Origin: an uncultured Ferrovibrio sp.
Lineage (GTDB): Bacteria; Pseudomonadota; Alphaproteobacteria; Ferrovibrionales; Ferrovibrionaceae
Assembly (NCBI RefSeq): GCF_937960835.1
Contig: NZ_CALGPC010000013.1
Location: 124,001 to 188,000, forward strand
Length of the DNA stretch: 64,000 nt
Reading direction: 5' to 3'
Shown: in pieces, positions 52,451 to 59,304 of the stretch
How the letters are laid out: each line of letters opens with the position of its first letter
Numbering within the stretch: position 1 is the first letter of the stretch
Made by a program: the position numbers and the translations under genes
Notes under the pieces: model-generated
Databases searched by the model: none
What the model was told of the DNA's origin: nothing
Seen by the model: the letters and a program-made list of their open reading frames with translations, nothing else

Positions 52451-52720
52451 TCAGCGCTCGAACGGCAAGAAGCTGAGGCTCAGCAGATCGCCGGGCGCAT
52501 GCCAGTCGGGCGGCAGGGCCAGCGGATCGGTCAGCGAGGTGGCGCTATGGTCATTGGCCGGCGCCGGCAAAGCCGCGGCTTGCAGACGCTCCGGCGCGAT
52601 GAAGGCCCCGAAAGCAGCCTGCAGGCGCTCGGTCAGGCCAACGCGGCGGCCGCGCTGGTGATGCGCGACATGCGTCGGCACCTCGGCGGCAAGGGATGGG
52701 GAAAGCGGCAGGTCGTGCAT
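52451..52720 (-). CDS. Small protein of unknown function in the met operon
   Basis: 89 residues from the ATG at 52720, with a GGAGGT ribosome site 4 bases before it. An ATG at 52732 overlaps that site and is rejected. Sequence features: HVAHHQRGRRVGLTERLQAA and PPDWHAPGDLLSLSFLPFER, one short hydrophobic stretch (AFGAFIAPE), no signal peptide, no known motif. It starts 2 bases after the previous small gene's stop, and metN follows with a 1-base gap. The tight packing and ribosome site make it a real gene. I do not recognise the family. Confidence 0.65.
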   Translation of the reverse strand: MHDLPLSPSLAAEVPTHVAHHQRGRRVGLTERLQAAFGAFIAPERLQAAALPAPANDHSATSLTDPLALPPDWHAPGDLLSLSFLPFER

Positions 52721-52722
52721 GA

Positions 52723-52935
52723 TTACCTCCATGCTTTCTGGCGAAGATTGTCGTTGGCGCCAAAGGCGCGGCCGAGCGCGCGGGCGGCGCGTTCGGCATC
52801 CGCGGCCCGGCGGAAAAGCTGCTGCTCGATGGATTGGTATTGCGGCGCGGAGGCAAAGAAACGGAACCCGCCTCTTTCGCGGATGACCACGCCGGCGGCC
52901 TCGCCGGCCGCCTCGATCAAATAGGCTTCACTCAT
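52723..52935 (-). CDS. Small conserved protein at the head of the met operon
   Basis: 70 residues, first gene after the riboswitch/uORF leader. Starts MSEAYLIEAAGEAAGVVIRE and has GGFRFFASAP, then an alpha-helical RAADAERAARALGRAF. Short proteins with this xYLIE...GVV.R...GFRFFAS pattern are scattered through alphaproteobacteria and have no assigned function. Ribosome site AGAGGT, close to a hairpin at 52950-52964. Stop TAA lies within the ribosome site of the next gene. Confidence 0.7.
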   Translation of the reverse strand: MSEAYLIEAAGEAAGVVIRERGGFRFFASAPQYQSIEQQLFRRAADAERAARALGRAFGANDNLRQKAWR

Positions 52936-52949
52936 GGCTACCTCTATTG

Positions 52950-52964
52950 GCCGGCCAGGCCGGC
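52950..52964 (-). promoter_or_regulatory. Hairpin beside the ribosome site of the first met-operon gene
   Basis: GCCGGCCAGGCCGGC is an odd palindrome; a 6-base-pair stem with a 3-base loop ends 4 bases before the AGAGGT ribosome site (52940-52945). GCCGGC recurs in the uORF (53036-53041), so alternative pairing is possible. Confidence 0.5.
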
Positions 52965-53001
52965 AGTCGGATGTCGGATCAGGAACGCGGAAGACGGGCG
53001 T

Positions 53002-53088
53002 TCAGCGACAGCAACAGAGGCTGGTTTTGCAAAAAGCCGGCTTGCGGGAAGCCCGGTAGGCGGGAGGGTGGATGCGATCATGCGTCAT
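53002..53088 (-). CDS. Cysteine-rich 28-codon upstream ORF (putative leader peptide)
   Basis: ATG at 53086-53088 with a GGAG ribosome site 7 bases upstream (GGAGTGACCC ATG); stop TGA at 53002-53004. The peptide begins MTHDRIHPPAYRASRK and ends CKTSLCCCR. Four of its last nine residues are Cys, with codons 25-27 TGT-TGC-TGT directly before Arg and the stop. It lies between the SAM-II-like aptamer and the first operon gene, 67 bases upstream of the latter. Clustered codons for a pathway amino acid in a short leader are the hallmark of ribosome-mediated attenuation. Too short to be called by ordinary ORF finders. Existence as a translated ORF is inferred. Confidence 0.55.
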   Translation of the reverse strand: MTHDRIHPPAYRASRKPAFCKTSLCCCR

Positions 53089-53129
53089 GGGTCACTCCGT
53101 ACACTTTTGTCGGGCCCACGACTTCCGCC

Positions 53130-53198
53130 GTGGCGCTTTAGCGTTGGTGACGCGGCGCAAGCTGCCCCTCAAATCCCGCGGTCCGGCGCTGACCGGAC
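53130..53198 (-). ncRNA. SAM-II-like (SAM_alpha) riboswitch upstream of the met operon
   Basis: Read on the minus strand: a 6-base-pair hairpin GTCCGG-TCAGCG-CCGGAC (53198-53181), then P1 CGCGG (53180-53176) pairing with CCGCG (53155-53151), enclosing GATTTG and GCTTGCG. After eight bases comes GCTAAAGC (53142-53135), the conserved 3' element that closes the SAM-binding pseudoknot. GATTTG, GCTTGC and GCTAAAG in this order and spacing match the SAM-II motif found in alphaproteobacterial methionine genes. The linker before GCTAAAG is a little shorter than usual and lacks the TAAA I expect there. It lies just downstream of a good promoter. Confidence 0.75.
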
Positions 53199-53204
53199 GT
53201 TGCC

Positions 53205-53233
53205 TATATTTCACACTGTAATATGCAAGTCAA
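53205..53233 (-). promoter_or_regulatory. Promoter of the met operon
   Basis: Minus strand TTGACT (53233-53228), 17 bases, AATATA (53210-53205). Transcription would start near 53198, immediately before the riboswitch hairpin. The AT-rich block here contrasts with the GC-rich surroundings. Confidence 0.65.
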
Positions 53234-53338
53234 GCAGAATTCACACAAACACATACAAAACCCCGCATAACGGGCATGCCCCGTCTGCATATCATCAGAC
53301 AAGCTATTGACATATAATGTTTATGGAAATTCGGTCGG

Positions 53339-53376
53339 GGCCGGTCCGGCAATGCCCCATTGATGCCGGACCGGCC
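53339..53376. repeat. 13-base-pair perfect inverted repeat
   Basis: GGCCGGTCCGGCA (53339-53351) and TGCCGGACCGGCC (53364-53376) are perfect complements with a 12-base loop. There is no T run on either side, so it is not an ordinary terminator. Confidence 0.85.
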
Positions 53377-53467
53377 ACGAACCCCCAACACGACCAGCAA
53401 GTGAGGAGGCCGACCTATAGGATCGCTTCAGAGCAGGGACGCCTGAGCGCGATTGAGTCTGATTATA

Positions 53468-53482
53468 TGAGAATGATTTTCA
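53468..53482 (+). promoter_or_regulatory. Fur-box-like site upstream of the PAS gene
   Basis: TGAGAATGATTTTCA matches the 7-1-7 Fur motif TGATAAT-N-ATTATCA at 12 of 14 positions and is nearly palindromic. It is 103 bases upstream of the PAS gene. In alphaproteobacteria Fur-like proteins may respond to iron or manganese. Confidence 0.45.
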
Positions 53483-53585
53483 ATTACAAGTCATTTTTGA
53501 GGGCGCGCAGCAAATATTTGTCTAGCCCCTCAGCCCTTTACCAAAACCCGCTACTATCGGGTGGCCAAATCGCAAGCAGAGCCCG

Positions 53586-54050
53586 ATGACCCGTCAAGTC
53601 GAAGCCACACCGGCCACGCTGCAGCGCCCCCGTCTGCAGCGTCTTCTTCAGTATTGGCATGACAAACGCGGCTCCCGTCTGATGCCGGCGCGCCGGGACC
53701 TTGACCCATTGGAATTGTCCTGGGTGCTGGGCGATCTCTCGCTCGTCGAAGTGCATCGCGCCGACCATGGCCGCCTGCGCTATCGCTTCCGCCTGATCGG
53801 CAGCCGCGTGGCGGAACGGCTGGGCTATGAAATGACCGGCAAATGGCTGGAGGATCTGCCCGAGCCGGCTTACCGCGCCTATCTGGCCGAGGCGTACGGC
53901 GAAGTGGTTGCTCGCGCCGTCCCGCTATCCGAACACCCGGACATGGTGATCGATCACCGCCTGCACCATTACGAGATTCTGCGCATGCCGCTGGCCAGCG
54001 ACGGCCACCATCCGGACATGCTGCTGGTGGCAGTCGATTTCAACGACTGA
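53586..54050 (+). CDS. PAS-domain protein (PAS_5/COG5388 type)
   Basis: 154 residues forming a single PAS_5 domain: LMPARRDLDPLELSWVLGDL, RLRYRFRLIGSRVAERLGYE, MTGKWLEDLPEPAYRAYLAE and RMPLASDGHHPDMLLVAVDF. No output domain or signal peptide. These single-domain proteins are common in Rhodospirillales and their function is unknown. Stand-alone, with AT-rich upstream DNA and a Fur-box-like site. The 3' end has an 11-base direct repeat (TTCAACGACTG) spanning the stop codon. Confidence 0.85.
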   Translation: MTRQVEATPATLQRPRLQRLLQYWHDKRGSRLMPARRDLDPLELSWVLGDLSLVEVHRADHGRLRYRFRLIGSRVAERLGYEMTGKWLEDLPEPAYRAYLAEAYGEVVARAVPLSEHPDMVIDHRLHHYEILRMPLASDGHHPDMLLVAVDFND

Positions 54051-54071
54051 GAGTTCAACGACTGCATCGTC

Positions 54072-54479
54072 TCAGCCATGCAGCGGCAGGCCTTTGACGG
54101 CCTTGTCGACGGCCTTGCGCTGGCCATGCAGCGCCAGTCCAACCCAGGGCTGGTTGTGCGGATCGCTTGCGCGGAAGACCTCGCGGTTGGCGGCGTCGTG
54201 GCCGGTGCTGAACATCGGCTCGACATAGGGCGCGATGGTCAGCCCGCGCTCAGATGCAGCGCGATGCACCTTCTGCAGCTGCTCCAAAGAGGCGGCGAAG
54301 ATCAGGATCGGCTGGCCGATCATCGCCGTGTAGCGCTGCCCTGCTGCATCGACATAAGCCTCACCGATGCAGTCTGGATGCGCGGCGGCGATGCCGCTGG
54401 CAAGAAAGGCGGTCACATTCAGCTTCTGCCAGGCGGCAAGATCCTGGCGGACGATGATGGCGATCTTGGTCTCGAACAT
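54072..54479 (-). CDS. DUF2000 family protein
   Basis: 135 residues from the ATG at 54479 (MFETKIAIIVRQDLAAWQKL); the longer frame overlaps the AraC gene. Typical DUF2000: LNVTAFLASGIAAAHPDCIG, YTAMIGQPILIFAASLEQLQ and ERGLTIAPYVEPMF. The fold resembles peptidyl-tRNA hydrolase 2, but activity is unproven. It follows the AraC regulator by 35 bases, a recurring pairing, so it is probably co-transcribed with or controlled by it. Confidence 0.88.
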   Translation of the reverse strand: MFETKIAIIVRQDLAAWQKLNVTAFLASGIAAAHPDCIGEAYVDAAGQRYTAMIGQPILIFAASLEQLQKVHRAASERGLTIAPYVEPMFSTGHDAANREVFRASDPHNQPWVGLALHGQRKAVDKAVKGLPLHG

Positions 54480-54514
54480 GCGCTTTTCTGTCGGTGACAG
54501 GAAGCAAAATGGGT

Positions 54515-55366
54515 TCAGGCCAACCGCGCGTCTGGAAGATTTGTGCAGGCTGCGCGATAGGCCGCAGGCGTCATGCCATAGGCGCGTTTGAACCAGCGGC
54601 CGAGATGGCTTTGATCGGCAAAGCTCAAGCCAGCTGCTACTTCCGCCGGCGTCATGCCTTTGGCCAGCCATTGCCGCGCCCGGCTGAGCCGCCGCTGCAC
54701 CAGATAGGCGTGCGGCGGCAGGCCATAGGCCGCCTTGAAAGCGCGGTGCAGGCGGAAGCGATCGGCGGCACCGGCCAGTGCGACCAGGTCCTGCAGCCCG
54801 ATATCCTGCTCGCAGAGCGCATCGATGGCGTCTTTCGCCCGCTGTGCCAGACGCGGTGCTGTCTCGCGCTGCGTCGCGGCGCCGAGAAAACGCTGCGACA
54901 GCAGCGCAACGACCTGATCCAGTGCTGCCTCGCGCGCCATGCGGCTGTCCGGCTGCGCGATCTGGCGATAGGCGGCAGCAATGGCCGCCGCCAGCGCCGG
55001 ATCATCCGCCAATGTCTGTGGGAAATGCCACACGCCGTCGCTTTCGGCCCGGCCGGCATAAAGCGCCGCGTTCTGGCGCAGCCATGCCGGATCGAAATAG
55101 AGCATGGCGTAAACGAAACCGCTCGGCGCGCCGGCCTCGCCGTCATGGACATCGCCCGGCTCCATCAGAATGACGCGGCCAGGTGTGCTGCGATGCAGCT
55201 GGCGGCGGCAGCGGAATTGCTGCACGCCAGCCTCGGTCACGCCGACCAGCACCTGGTCGTGGAAATGCGGGTCATAAGCATGGCTGTGGAACTGCGCGCG
55301 CACGGCTTCGGTGCCGCTCTGCGCGTCGCGGGCGAAATCGAGCCAGTCCTCGCCATGGCCTGTCAT
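54515..55366 (-). CDS. AraC-family transcriptional regulator
   Basis: 283 residues. N-terminal cupin-like sensor (HSHAYDPHFHDQVLVGVTEA, PGRVILMEPGDVHDGEAG) and two C-terminal helix-turn-helix motifs: LQDLVALAGAADRFRLHRAF and PAEVAAGLSFADQSHLGRWF, ending in KRAYGMTPAAYR. The ligand is unknown. The start is uncertain because the nearest AGAAGG ribosome site is very close to the ATG. Controls probably itself and DUF2000. Confidence 0.92.
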   Translation of the reverse strand: MTGHGEDWLDFARDAQSGTEAVRAQFHSHAYDPHFHDQVLVGVTEAGVQQFRCRRQLHRSTPGRVILMEPGDVHDGEAGAPSGFVYAMLYFDPAWLRQNAALYAGRAESDGVWHFPQTLADDPALAAAIAAAYRQIAQPDSRMAREAALDQVVALLSQRFLGAATQRETAPRLAQRAKDAIDALCEQDIGLQDLVALAGAADRFRLHRAFKAAYGLPPHAYLVQRRLSRARQWLAKGMTPAEVAAGLSFADQSHLGRWFKRAYGMTPAAYRAACTNLPDARLA

Positions 55367-55418
55367 CCTTCTATCGGATCATGCCAGGCCCAAGCCCGCA
55401 ACCAGCTATTTGACGCCG

Positions 55419-55958
55419 CTACTTGATGACGCCGCAGGCGATGCGGCCGCCGCCGCCGCCCAGAGGCGCGGGCTCGTCGCTGTAATTGTCCCCGCCCGCA
55501 TGGATCATCACGGCGCGGCCGGAAAGCTGGCTCACCTTCAGGCGCGGCGCGATCACCGGCAAGGTCGCCGTGCCGTCGTCATTGACGACCAGCGGCGGCA
55601 GATCGCCAAGATGCCCCTTCCGGTCATGCGGACCATGATGCATGCCCGCCTTATGCGGATCGTAATGCCCGCCAGCCGCCATGCCTGCCGCCATCTGGCC
55701 CTGCGGATTGCGGCCCGGACCGCAATCGGGCTTTTCATGCACATGGAAGCCATGCACGCCCGGCGGCGCCAGATTCCGCAAATCCGGCGTCAGCATCAGG
55801 CCTTGCGCGGTATCCTTCGCGCGGATCGTGCCGATGGCAGCGCCCACGCCTTCGGCCGAGATGGCGTGAATGGTGATGGTTTTCTCCGCTGCGAGTGCGG
55901 AGAAACCGCTGAATGCCAAACCGGCTGCCAATACGGTTGCCAATGCCAAACGCTGCAT
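55419..55958 (-). CDS. sodC: Periplasmic Cu/Zn superoxide dismutase SodC
   Basis: 179 residues from the ATG at 55958 with an AGGAGG ribosome site. Signal peptide (MQRLALATVLAAGLAFSGFS, cleavage after LAA). Copper ligands GVHGFHVHEKPDC; zinc loop GGHYDPHKAGMHHGPHD; active-site region GRAVMIHAGGDNYSDEPAPL; and C-terminal RIACGVIK with the disulfide Cys. The histidine-rich zinc loop follows the normal bacterial SodC pattern. Detoxifies periplasmic superoxide. Lies downstream of nirK on the same strand, separated by a hairpin. Confidence 0.95.
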   Translation of the reverse strand: MQRLALATVLAAGLAFSGFSALAAEKTITIHAISAEGVGAAIGTIRAKDTAQGLMLTPDLRNLAPPGVHGFHVHEKPDCGPGRNPQGQMAAGMAAGGHYDPHKAGMHHGPHDRKGHLGDLPPLVVNDDGTATLPVIAPRLKVSQLSGRAVMIHAGGDNYSDEPAPLGGGGGRIACGVIK

Positions 55959-56080
55959 GATCCACGCCTCCTGACCTGCTGATCCTGGCAGGTGAATTAG
56001 AGGCCGCCGGAAACCGTGCAAGGGTAATGTGGCGAAATACCGGGGATAAACGCCAAACGAAAATGAAATGGCGAAACGAA

Positions 56081-56104
56081 ATGGGCGGGATCGCTCCCGC
56101 CCAT
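56081..56104 (-). terminator. Probable terminator after nirK
   Basis: 10-base-pair stem (ATGGGCGGGA / TCCCGCCCAT) with a TCGC loop; the following minus-strand sequence TTCGTTTCG is only weakly T-rich. Confidence 0.6.
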
Positions 56105-56121
56105 TCCCATGATCAGCAGCC

Positions 56122-57231
56122 CTAGTGCTTATGCGCCACGAGCTGCGGCTGTGCCTTCTCCACCGGCACCAGCGGCGCGGCTTCTGAGCTTTTCGCCGGA
56201 TCGGCATTCTCCCTGAAGATGCCGGGATTCTCCGGCCCGGTGACATCGAGGAAGCCGACCAGGCCGCGCTGTACGCGGGACAGCGCATGATCGACCAGCA
56301 CATACCGGCCGGGCACCTGCAGCTCGAACTCCACCGCCGCCGCGCCGCCCGGCGCGACGCTGATGGTCTGCACATCCTTATGGGCCGGGCCGGTCAGATC
56401 GCCCATGGCATAGACCTTGTCGAAGATCTCGCCGATCACATGGAAGGACGAAGTGTAGTTCGGCCCGCCAACACCGAAGAAAATGCGGACCGTCTCGCCG
56501 ACCTTGGCCTTCAGCGGCTTCTGCTCGGTCAGCGCGCCGACCGCGCCGTTGAAGACGAAATATTCCGGCCGCTCGTCGAGCAGCTTGGTGAAGCTGGCCT
56601 CGACCTCGCCCTTTTCGCCCAGCGGCTGCTCGGTATAGATCTCGCCCTGCATCACATAGAATTCGTGATCGACCTTGGGCAGGCCTTCTTCGGGTTCGAC
56701 CAGGATCATGCCGTACATGCCGTTGGCGATATGCAGCGCCGCGGGATGAACCGCGCAGTGATAGACGTAGAGGCCGGGATTGAGCGCCTTGAAGGTGAAG
56801 CTCTTCGCCTCGCCGGGATCGGCAGCAGTTGCCTCTGCCCCGCCGCCCGGGCCGGTGACAGAATGGAAATCCACATTGTGGATCATGGCGCTGTCTTCAT
56901 GATTGGCGAGATTCACCGTCACCGTGTCGCCCACCCGCACGCGGATGAAAGGGCCGGGCACCTTGTTGTTGAAGGTCCAGTAGCTGAACGAGGTGCCATC
57001 GGCCAGCCGGCCCACCACTTCGGTGGTTTCCAGATTGACGGTCACATGGGCAGGCGCCCGGCGGGCCAGCGGCGCCGGCAGGTCCGTCGGCGCGCGAACG
57101 ATATCGGTCAGCGCCGGCACCCCGCCGGCCATGGCCGGCAGCATCATCGGCGATACCAGCAGCGCGGCTGCAACGGCCGCACCGCTCAACAGGCGACGCA
57201 TCGTGCTTTGGTTCGAAGATCCGGTCCGCAT
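56122..57231 (-). CDS. nirK: Copper-containing nitrite reductase NirK
   Basis: 369 residues from the ATG at 57231 (AGGAGG ribosome site). Signal peptide to about AMA. Two cupredoxin domains with all CuNiR ligands visible: AMIHNVDFHSVTGPGGGAEA (T1 His, catalytic Asp, T2 His), YVYHCAVHPAALHIANGMYG (T2 His, T1 Cys, His, Met), SSFHVIGEIFDKVY (catalytic His) and VLVDHALSRVQRG (T2 His). Reduces nitrite to NO in denitrification. The loop and ligand spacing fit the class II type. A C-terminal ~35-residue extension is Pro/Lys-rich. Promoter region has an NnrR/FNR-like site (57291-57304). No other denitrification gene is in the window. Confidence 0.95.
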   Translation of the reverse strand: MRTGSSNQSTMRRLLSGAAVAAALLVSPMMLPAMAGGVPALTDIVRAPTDLPAPLARRAPAHVTVNLETTEVVGRLADGTSFSYWTFNNKVPGPFIRVRVGDTVTVNLANHEDSAMIHNVDFHSVTGPGGGAEATAADPGEAKSFTFKALNPGLYVYHCAVHPAALHIANGMYGMILVEPEEGLPKVDHEFYVMQGEIYTEQPLGEKGEVEASFTKLLDERPEYFVFNGAVGALTEQKPLKAKVGETVRIFFGVGGPNYTSSFHVIGEIFDKVYAMGDLTGPAHKDVQTISVAPGGAAAVEFELQVPGRYVLVDHALSRVQRGLVGFLDVTGPENPGIFRENADPAKSSEAAPLVPVEKAQPQLVAHKH

Positions 57232-57274
57232 GGCAACCTCCTGGGTTTCAATGCCACGGGACCATCCTCCTCCA

Positions 57275-57305
57275 TTTGCGGTTTTCCTTGTTGTTGCACC
57301 GCAAA
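57275..57305 (-). promoter_or_regulatory. nirK promoter region: inverted repeat and NnrR/FNR-like TTG-N8-CAA
   Basis: TTTGCGGT (57275-57282) and ACCGCAAA (57298-57305) are a perfect 8-base inverted repeat with a 15-base spacer. Within it, TTGTTGCACCGCAA (57291-57304) has the TTG-N8-CAA core of Crp/Fnr-family sites; read on the other strand its half TTGCG matches NnrR-type boxes. Centred ~66 bases upstream of the nirK ATG. Confidence 0.5.
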
Positions 57306-57363
57306 GAGCCGCGCAAAGCAGGCGCGGCAGCTTGTCGCAGCGCCTGATTGCCGCCTGAAAAGC

Positions 57364-57391
57364 AAAACGGGCGGGAATTGCTTCCCGCCCG
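57364..57391 (-). terminator. Terminator of rho
   Basis: 10-base-pair stem (CGGGCGGGAA / TTCCCGCCCG, 57368-57391) with a TTGC loop, then TTTTGCTTTT in the minus direction. It separates rho from nirK. Confidence 0.88.
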
Positions 57392-57419
57392 CCCGCGTAA
57401 GGCATCGCCTCAAAGGCGA

Positions 57420-58742
57420 TCAGGTATTCATCGAGTCGAAGAACTCGGCATTGGTGCGCGAGGTGCGCAGCTTGTCGAGCAGGAACTCCATCGCATCCTG
57501 GCCGCCCATCGGCATGAGGATGCGGCGCAGCACCCACATCTTGGCCAGCACGCCCTTGTCGACCAGCAGCTCCTCCTTGCGGGTGCCCGACTTGGTGATG
57601 TCGATCGCCGGGAAGGTGCGCTTGTCCGCCAGCTTGCGGTCGAGCACGATTTCCGAGTTGCCGGTGCCCTTGAACTCTTCGAAGATCACTTCGTCCATGC
57701 GGCTGCCGGTATCGATCAGCGCGGTCGCGATGATGGTCAGCGAGCCGCCCTCTTCGATATTGCGCGCAGCGCCGAAGAAGCGCTTCGGACGCTGCAGCGC
57801 ATTGGCATCCACGCCACCCGTCAGCACCTTGCCCGAAGACGGCACCACGGTGTTGTAGGCGCGGGCAAGACGCGTGATCGAGTCCAGCAGGATGACAACG
57901 TCACGCTTATGCTCGACCAGGCGCTTGGCCTTTTCCAGCACCATTTCGGTGACCTGGACGTGGCGGCTGGCCGGCTCGTCGAAGGTGGACGAGATCACCT
58001 CGCCCTTCACCGTGCGCTGCATGTCGGTGACTTCTTCCGGGCGCTCGTCGATCAGCAGAACGATCAGATAGACTTCCGGGTGGTTGGCGCTGATCGCATG
58101 CGCGATATTCTGCAGCAGCATGGTCTTACCCGTGCGCGGCGGCGCGACGATCAGCGCGCGCTGGCCCTTGCCCTGCGGCGCGATCAGGTCGATGACGCGG
58201 GACGAGATGTCCTTCTTGGGCATCGAAACCAGCTTCTCGCGCTTGGCGGCCTCGCCGCGCGACTTGATCGCCGGCGTGGGCTCATCGCTCGGCGGCATTT
58301 CCATGCGCAGCCGCTCGGTCGGATAAAGCGGCGTCAGGTTGTCGAAATGCACCTTGTGGCGGCTGGCTTCCGGATCCTCGTAGTTGATCGAGTTGACCTT
58401 GAGCAGCGCGAAATACCGCTCGCCGTCCTTCGGCGCGCGGATGGTGCCCTCGATCGTGTCGCCCGTACGCAGGCCGAAACGGCGGATCTGGTTGGGGCTG
58501 ACATAGATGTCGTCAGGGCCAGGCAGGTAGTTCGCCTCGGCCGAACGCAGGAAGCCGAAGCCGTCCTGCAGGACCTCGAGCACGCCCTCGCCCGTGATCT
58601 CCACCTCTTTCTCGGCAAGCTGCTTGAGGATGGCGAACATCATGTCCTGCTTGCGCAGGGTGGAGGCGTTCTCGATCTGCAGTTCCTCGGCGAAGGAAAG
58701 CAGTTCGGTCGGGGATTTGGATTTCAGTTCCTGGAGATTCAT
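57420..58742 (-). CDS. rho: Transcription termination factor Rho
   Basis: 440 residues. N-terminal MNLQELKSKSPTELLSFAEE and cold-shock RNA-binding domain (GVLEVLQDGFGFLRSAEANY), Walker A APPRTGKTMLL, Walker B VVILLDSITRLARAYNTVVP, and the R-loop GSLTIIATALIDTGSRMDEV. Full length and slightly longer than E. coli Rho. A leader of ~190 bases precedes it, in keeping with autoregulated rho genes. Confidence 0.98.
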   Translation of the reverse strand: MNLQELKSKSPTELLSFAEELQIENASTLRKQDMMFAILKQLAEKEVEITGEGVLEVLQDGFGFLRSAEANYLPGPDDIYVSPNQIRRFGLRTGDTIEGTIRAPKDGERYFALLKVNSINYEDPEASRHKVHFDNLTPLYPTERLRMEMPPSDEPTPAIKSRGEAAKREKLVSMPKKDISSRVIDLIAPQGKGQRALIVAPPRTGKTMLLQNIAHAISANHPEVYLIVLLIDERPEEVTDMQRTVKGEVISSTFDEPASRHVQVTEMVLEKAKRLVEHKRDVVILLDSITRLARAYNTVVPSSGKVLTGGVDANALQRPKRFFGAARNIEEGGSLTIIATALIDTGSRMDEVIFEEFKGTGNSEIVLDRKLADKRTFPAIDITKSGTRKEELLVDKGVLAKMWVLRRILMPMGGQDAMEFLLDKLRTSRTNAEFFDSMNT

Positions 58743-59304
58743 CGACGGACTCGCGGACTCAAGAAGCGGCGTTGCTTGGGAGATTGGGCGCTACATCCGG
58801 CAGTCGGGCGCAGGCGCCAGTTGAGGAGGGATCGAACCGTCCGCGCGGGTTCCGCGATACCGATGACAAATCAAAATAAAGGAAGCGGAAAGGGCGCCGG
58901 ATCGGCACCGGTCCAAAAGAATACGGGCCGGTTGTTAAGCGAGATAGCAACGAGGCCGGGGGAAGTCAAGGGTGCGAGACGGCATGGACTTGCGCCGCTT
59001 GTCGCCATGCCGGATGGAACGCCCTGGGCCGGTAAAGCCTATGCCGGATCCCCGGCGCCGGTGGCGGCTGCAGATCGGATGGCGGTAAAGCCGCGAAAAC
59101 AGATCATCGGCGATGATCATCCCAGCGGCCACCGGCGGTGTCGTGGCGGCGTCGCAAAGTCTCGCGGCGCATGCGACGGCTCTGATATCATTTGCGTGCG
59201 GCATTTATGCCTGCCGCATCTGCGCCATGCAGCGGCAGTGCAGAAAGCACGATCCAGCGGAGCTGCGGCATCGATCCCCCTTGCCGCCGCAGCATCGGCG
59301 GGCT
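58743..59304. other. 562-base divergent region between rho and the copper locus
   Basis: Left part is the long rho leader and promoter. The right part (58975-59304), upstream of the DUF2946 gene, is GC-rich with no recognisable operator, riboswitch or small ORF I can support. Confidence 0.5.
58941..58969 (-). promoter_or_regulatory. Probable rho promoter
   Basis: Minus strand TTGACT (58969-58964), 17 bases, TATCTC (58946-58941). Gives an untranslated leader of about 190 bases. Confidence 0.5.

Larger units (their letters stand above)
53234..53585. other. 352-base spacer between the met promoter and the PAS gene
   Basis: Unusually AT-rich at both ends. Contains a large inverted repeat (53339-53376), a Fur-box-like site (53468-53482) and a TTGACATATAAT stretch at 53307-53318 whose -35 and -10 overlap. 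A 90-codon open frame at 53317-53589 is not convincing. Confidence 0.55.

Noticed and set aside
53307..53318. TTGACATATAAT as a promoter
   Set aside because: The -35-like and -10-like hexamers are directly adjacent, so they cannot be used together. No partner hexamer at the right distance.
53317..53589. 90-codon open frame in the spacer before the PAS gene
   Set aside because: No good ribosome site, it crosses the 13-base-pair hairpin and the Fur-like site, and the predicted protein is featureless.
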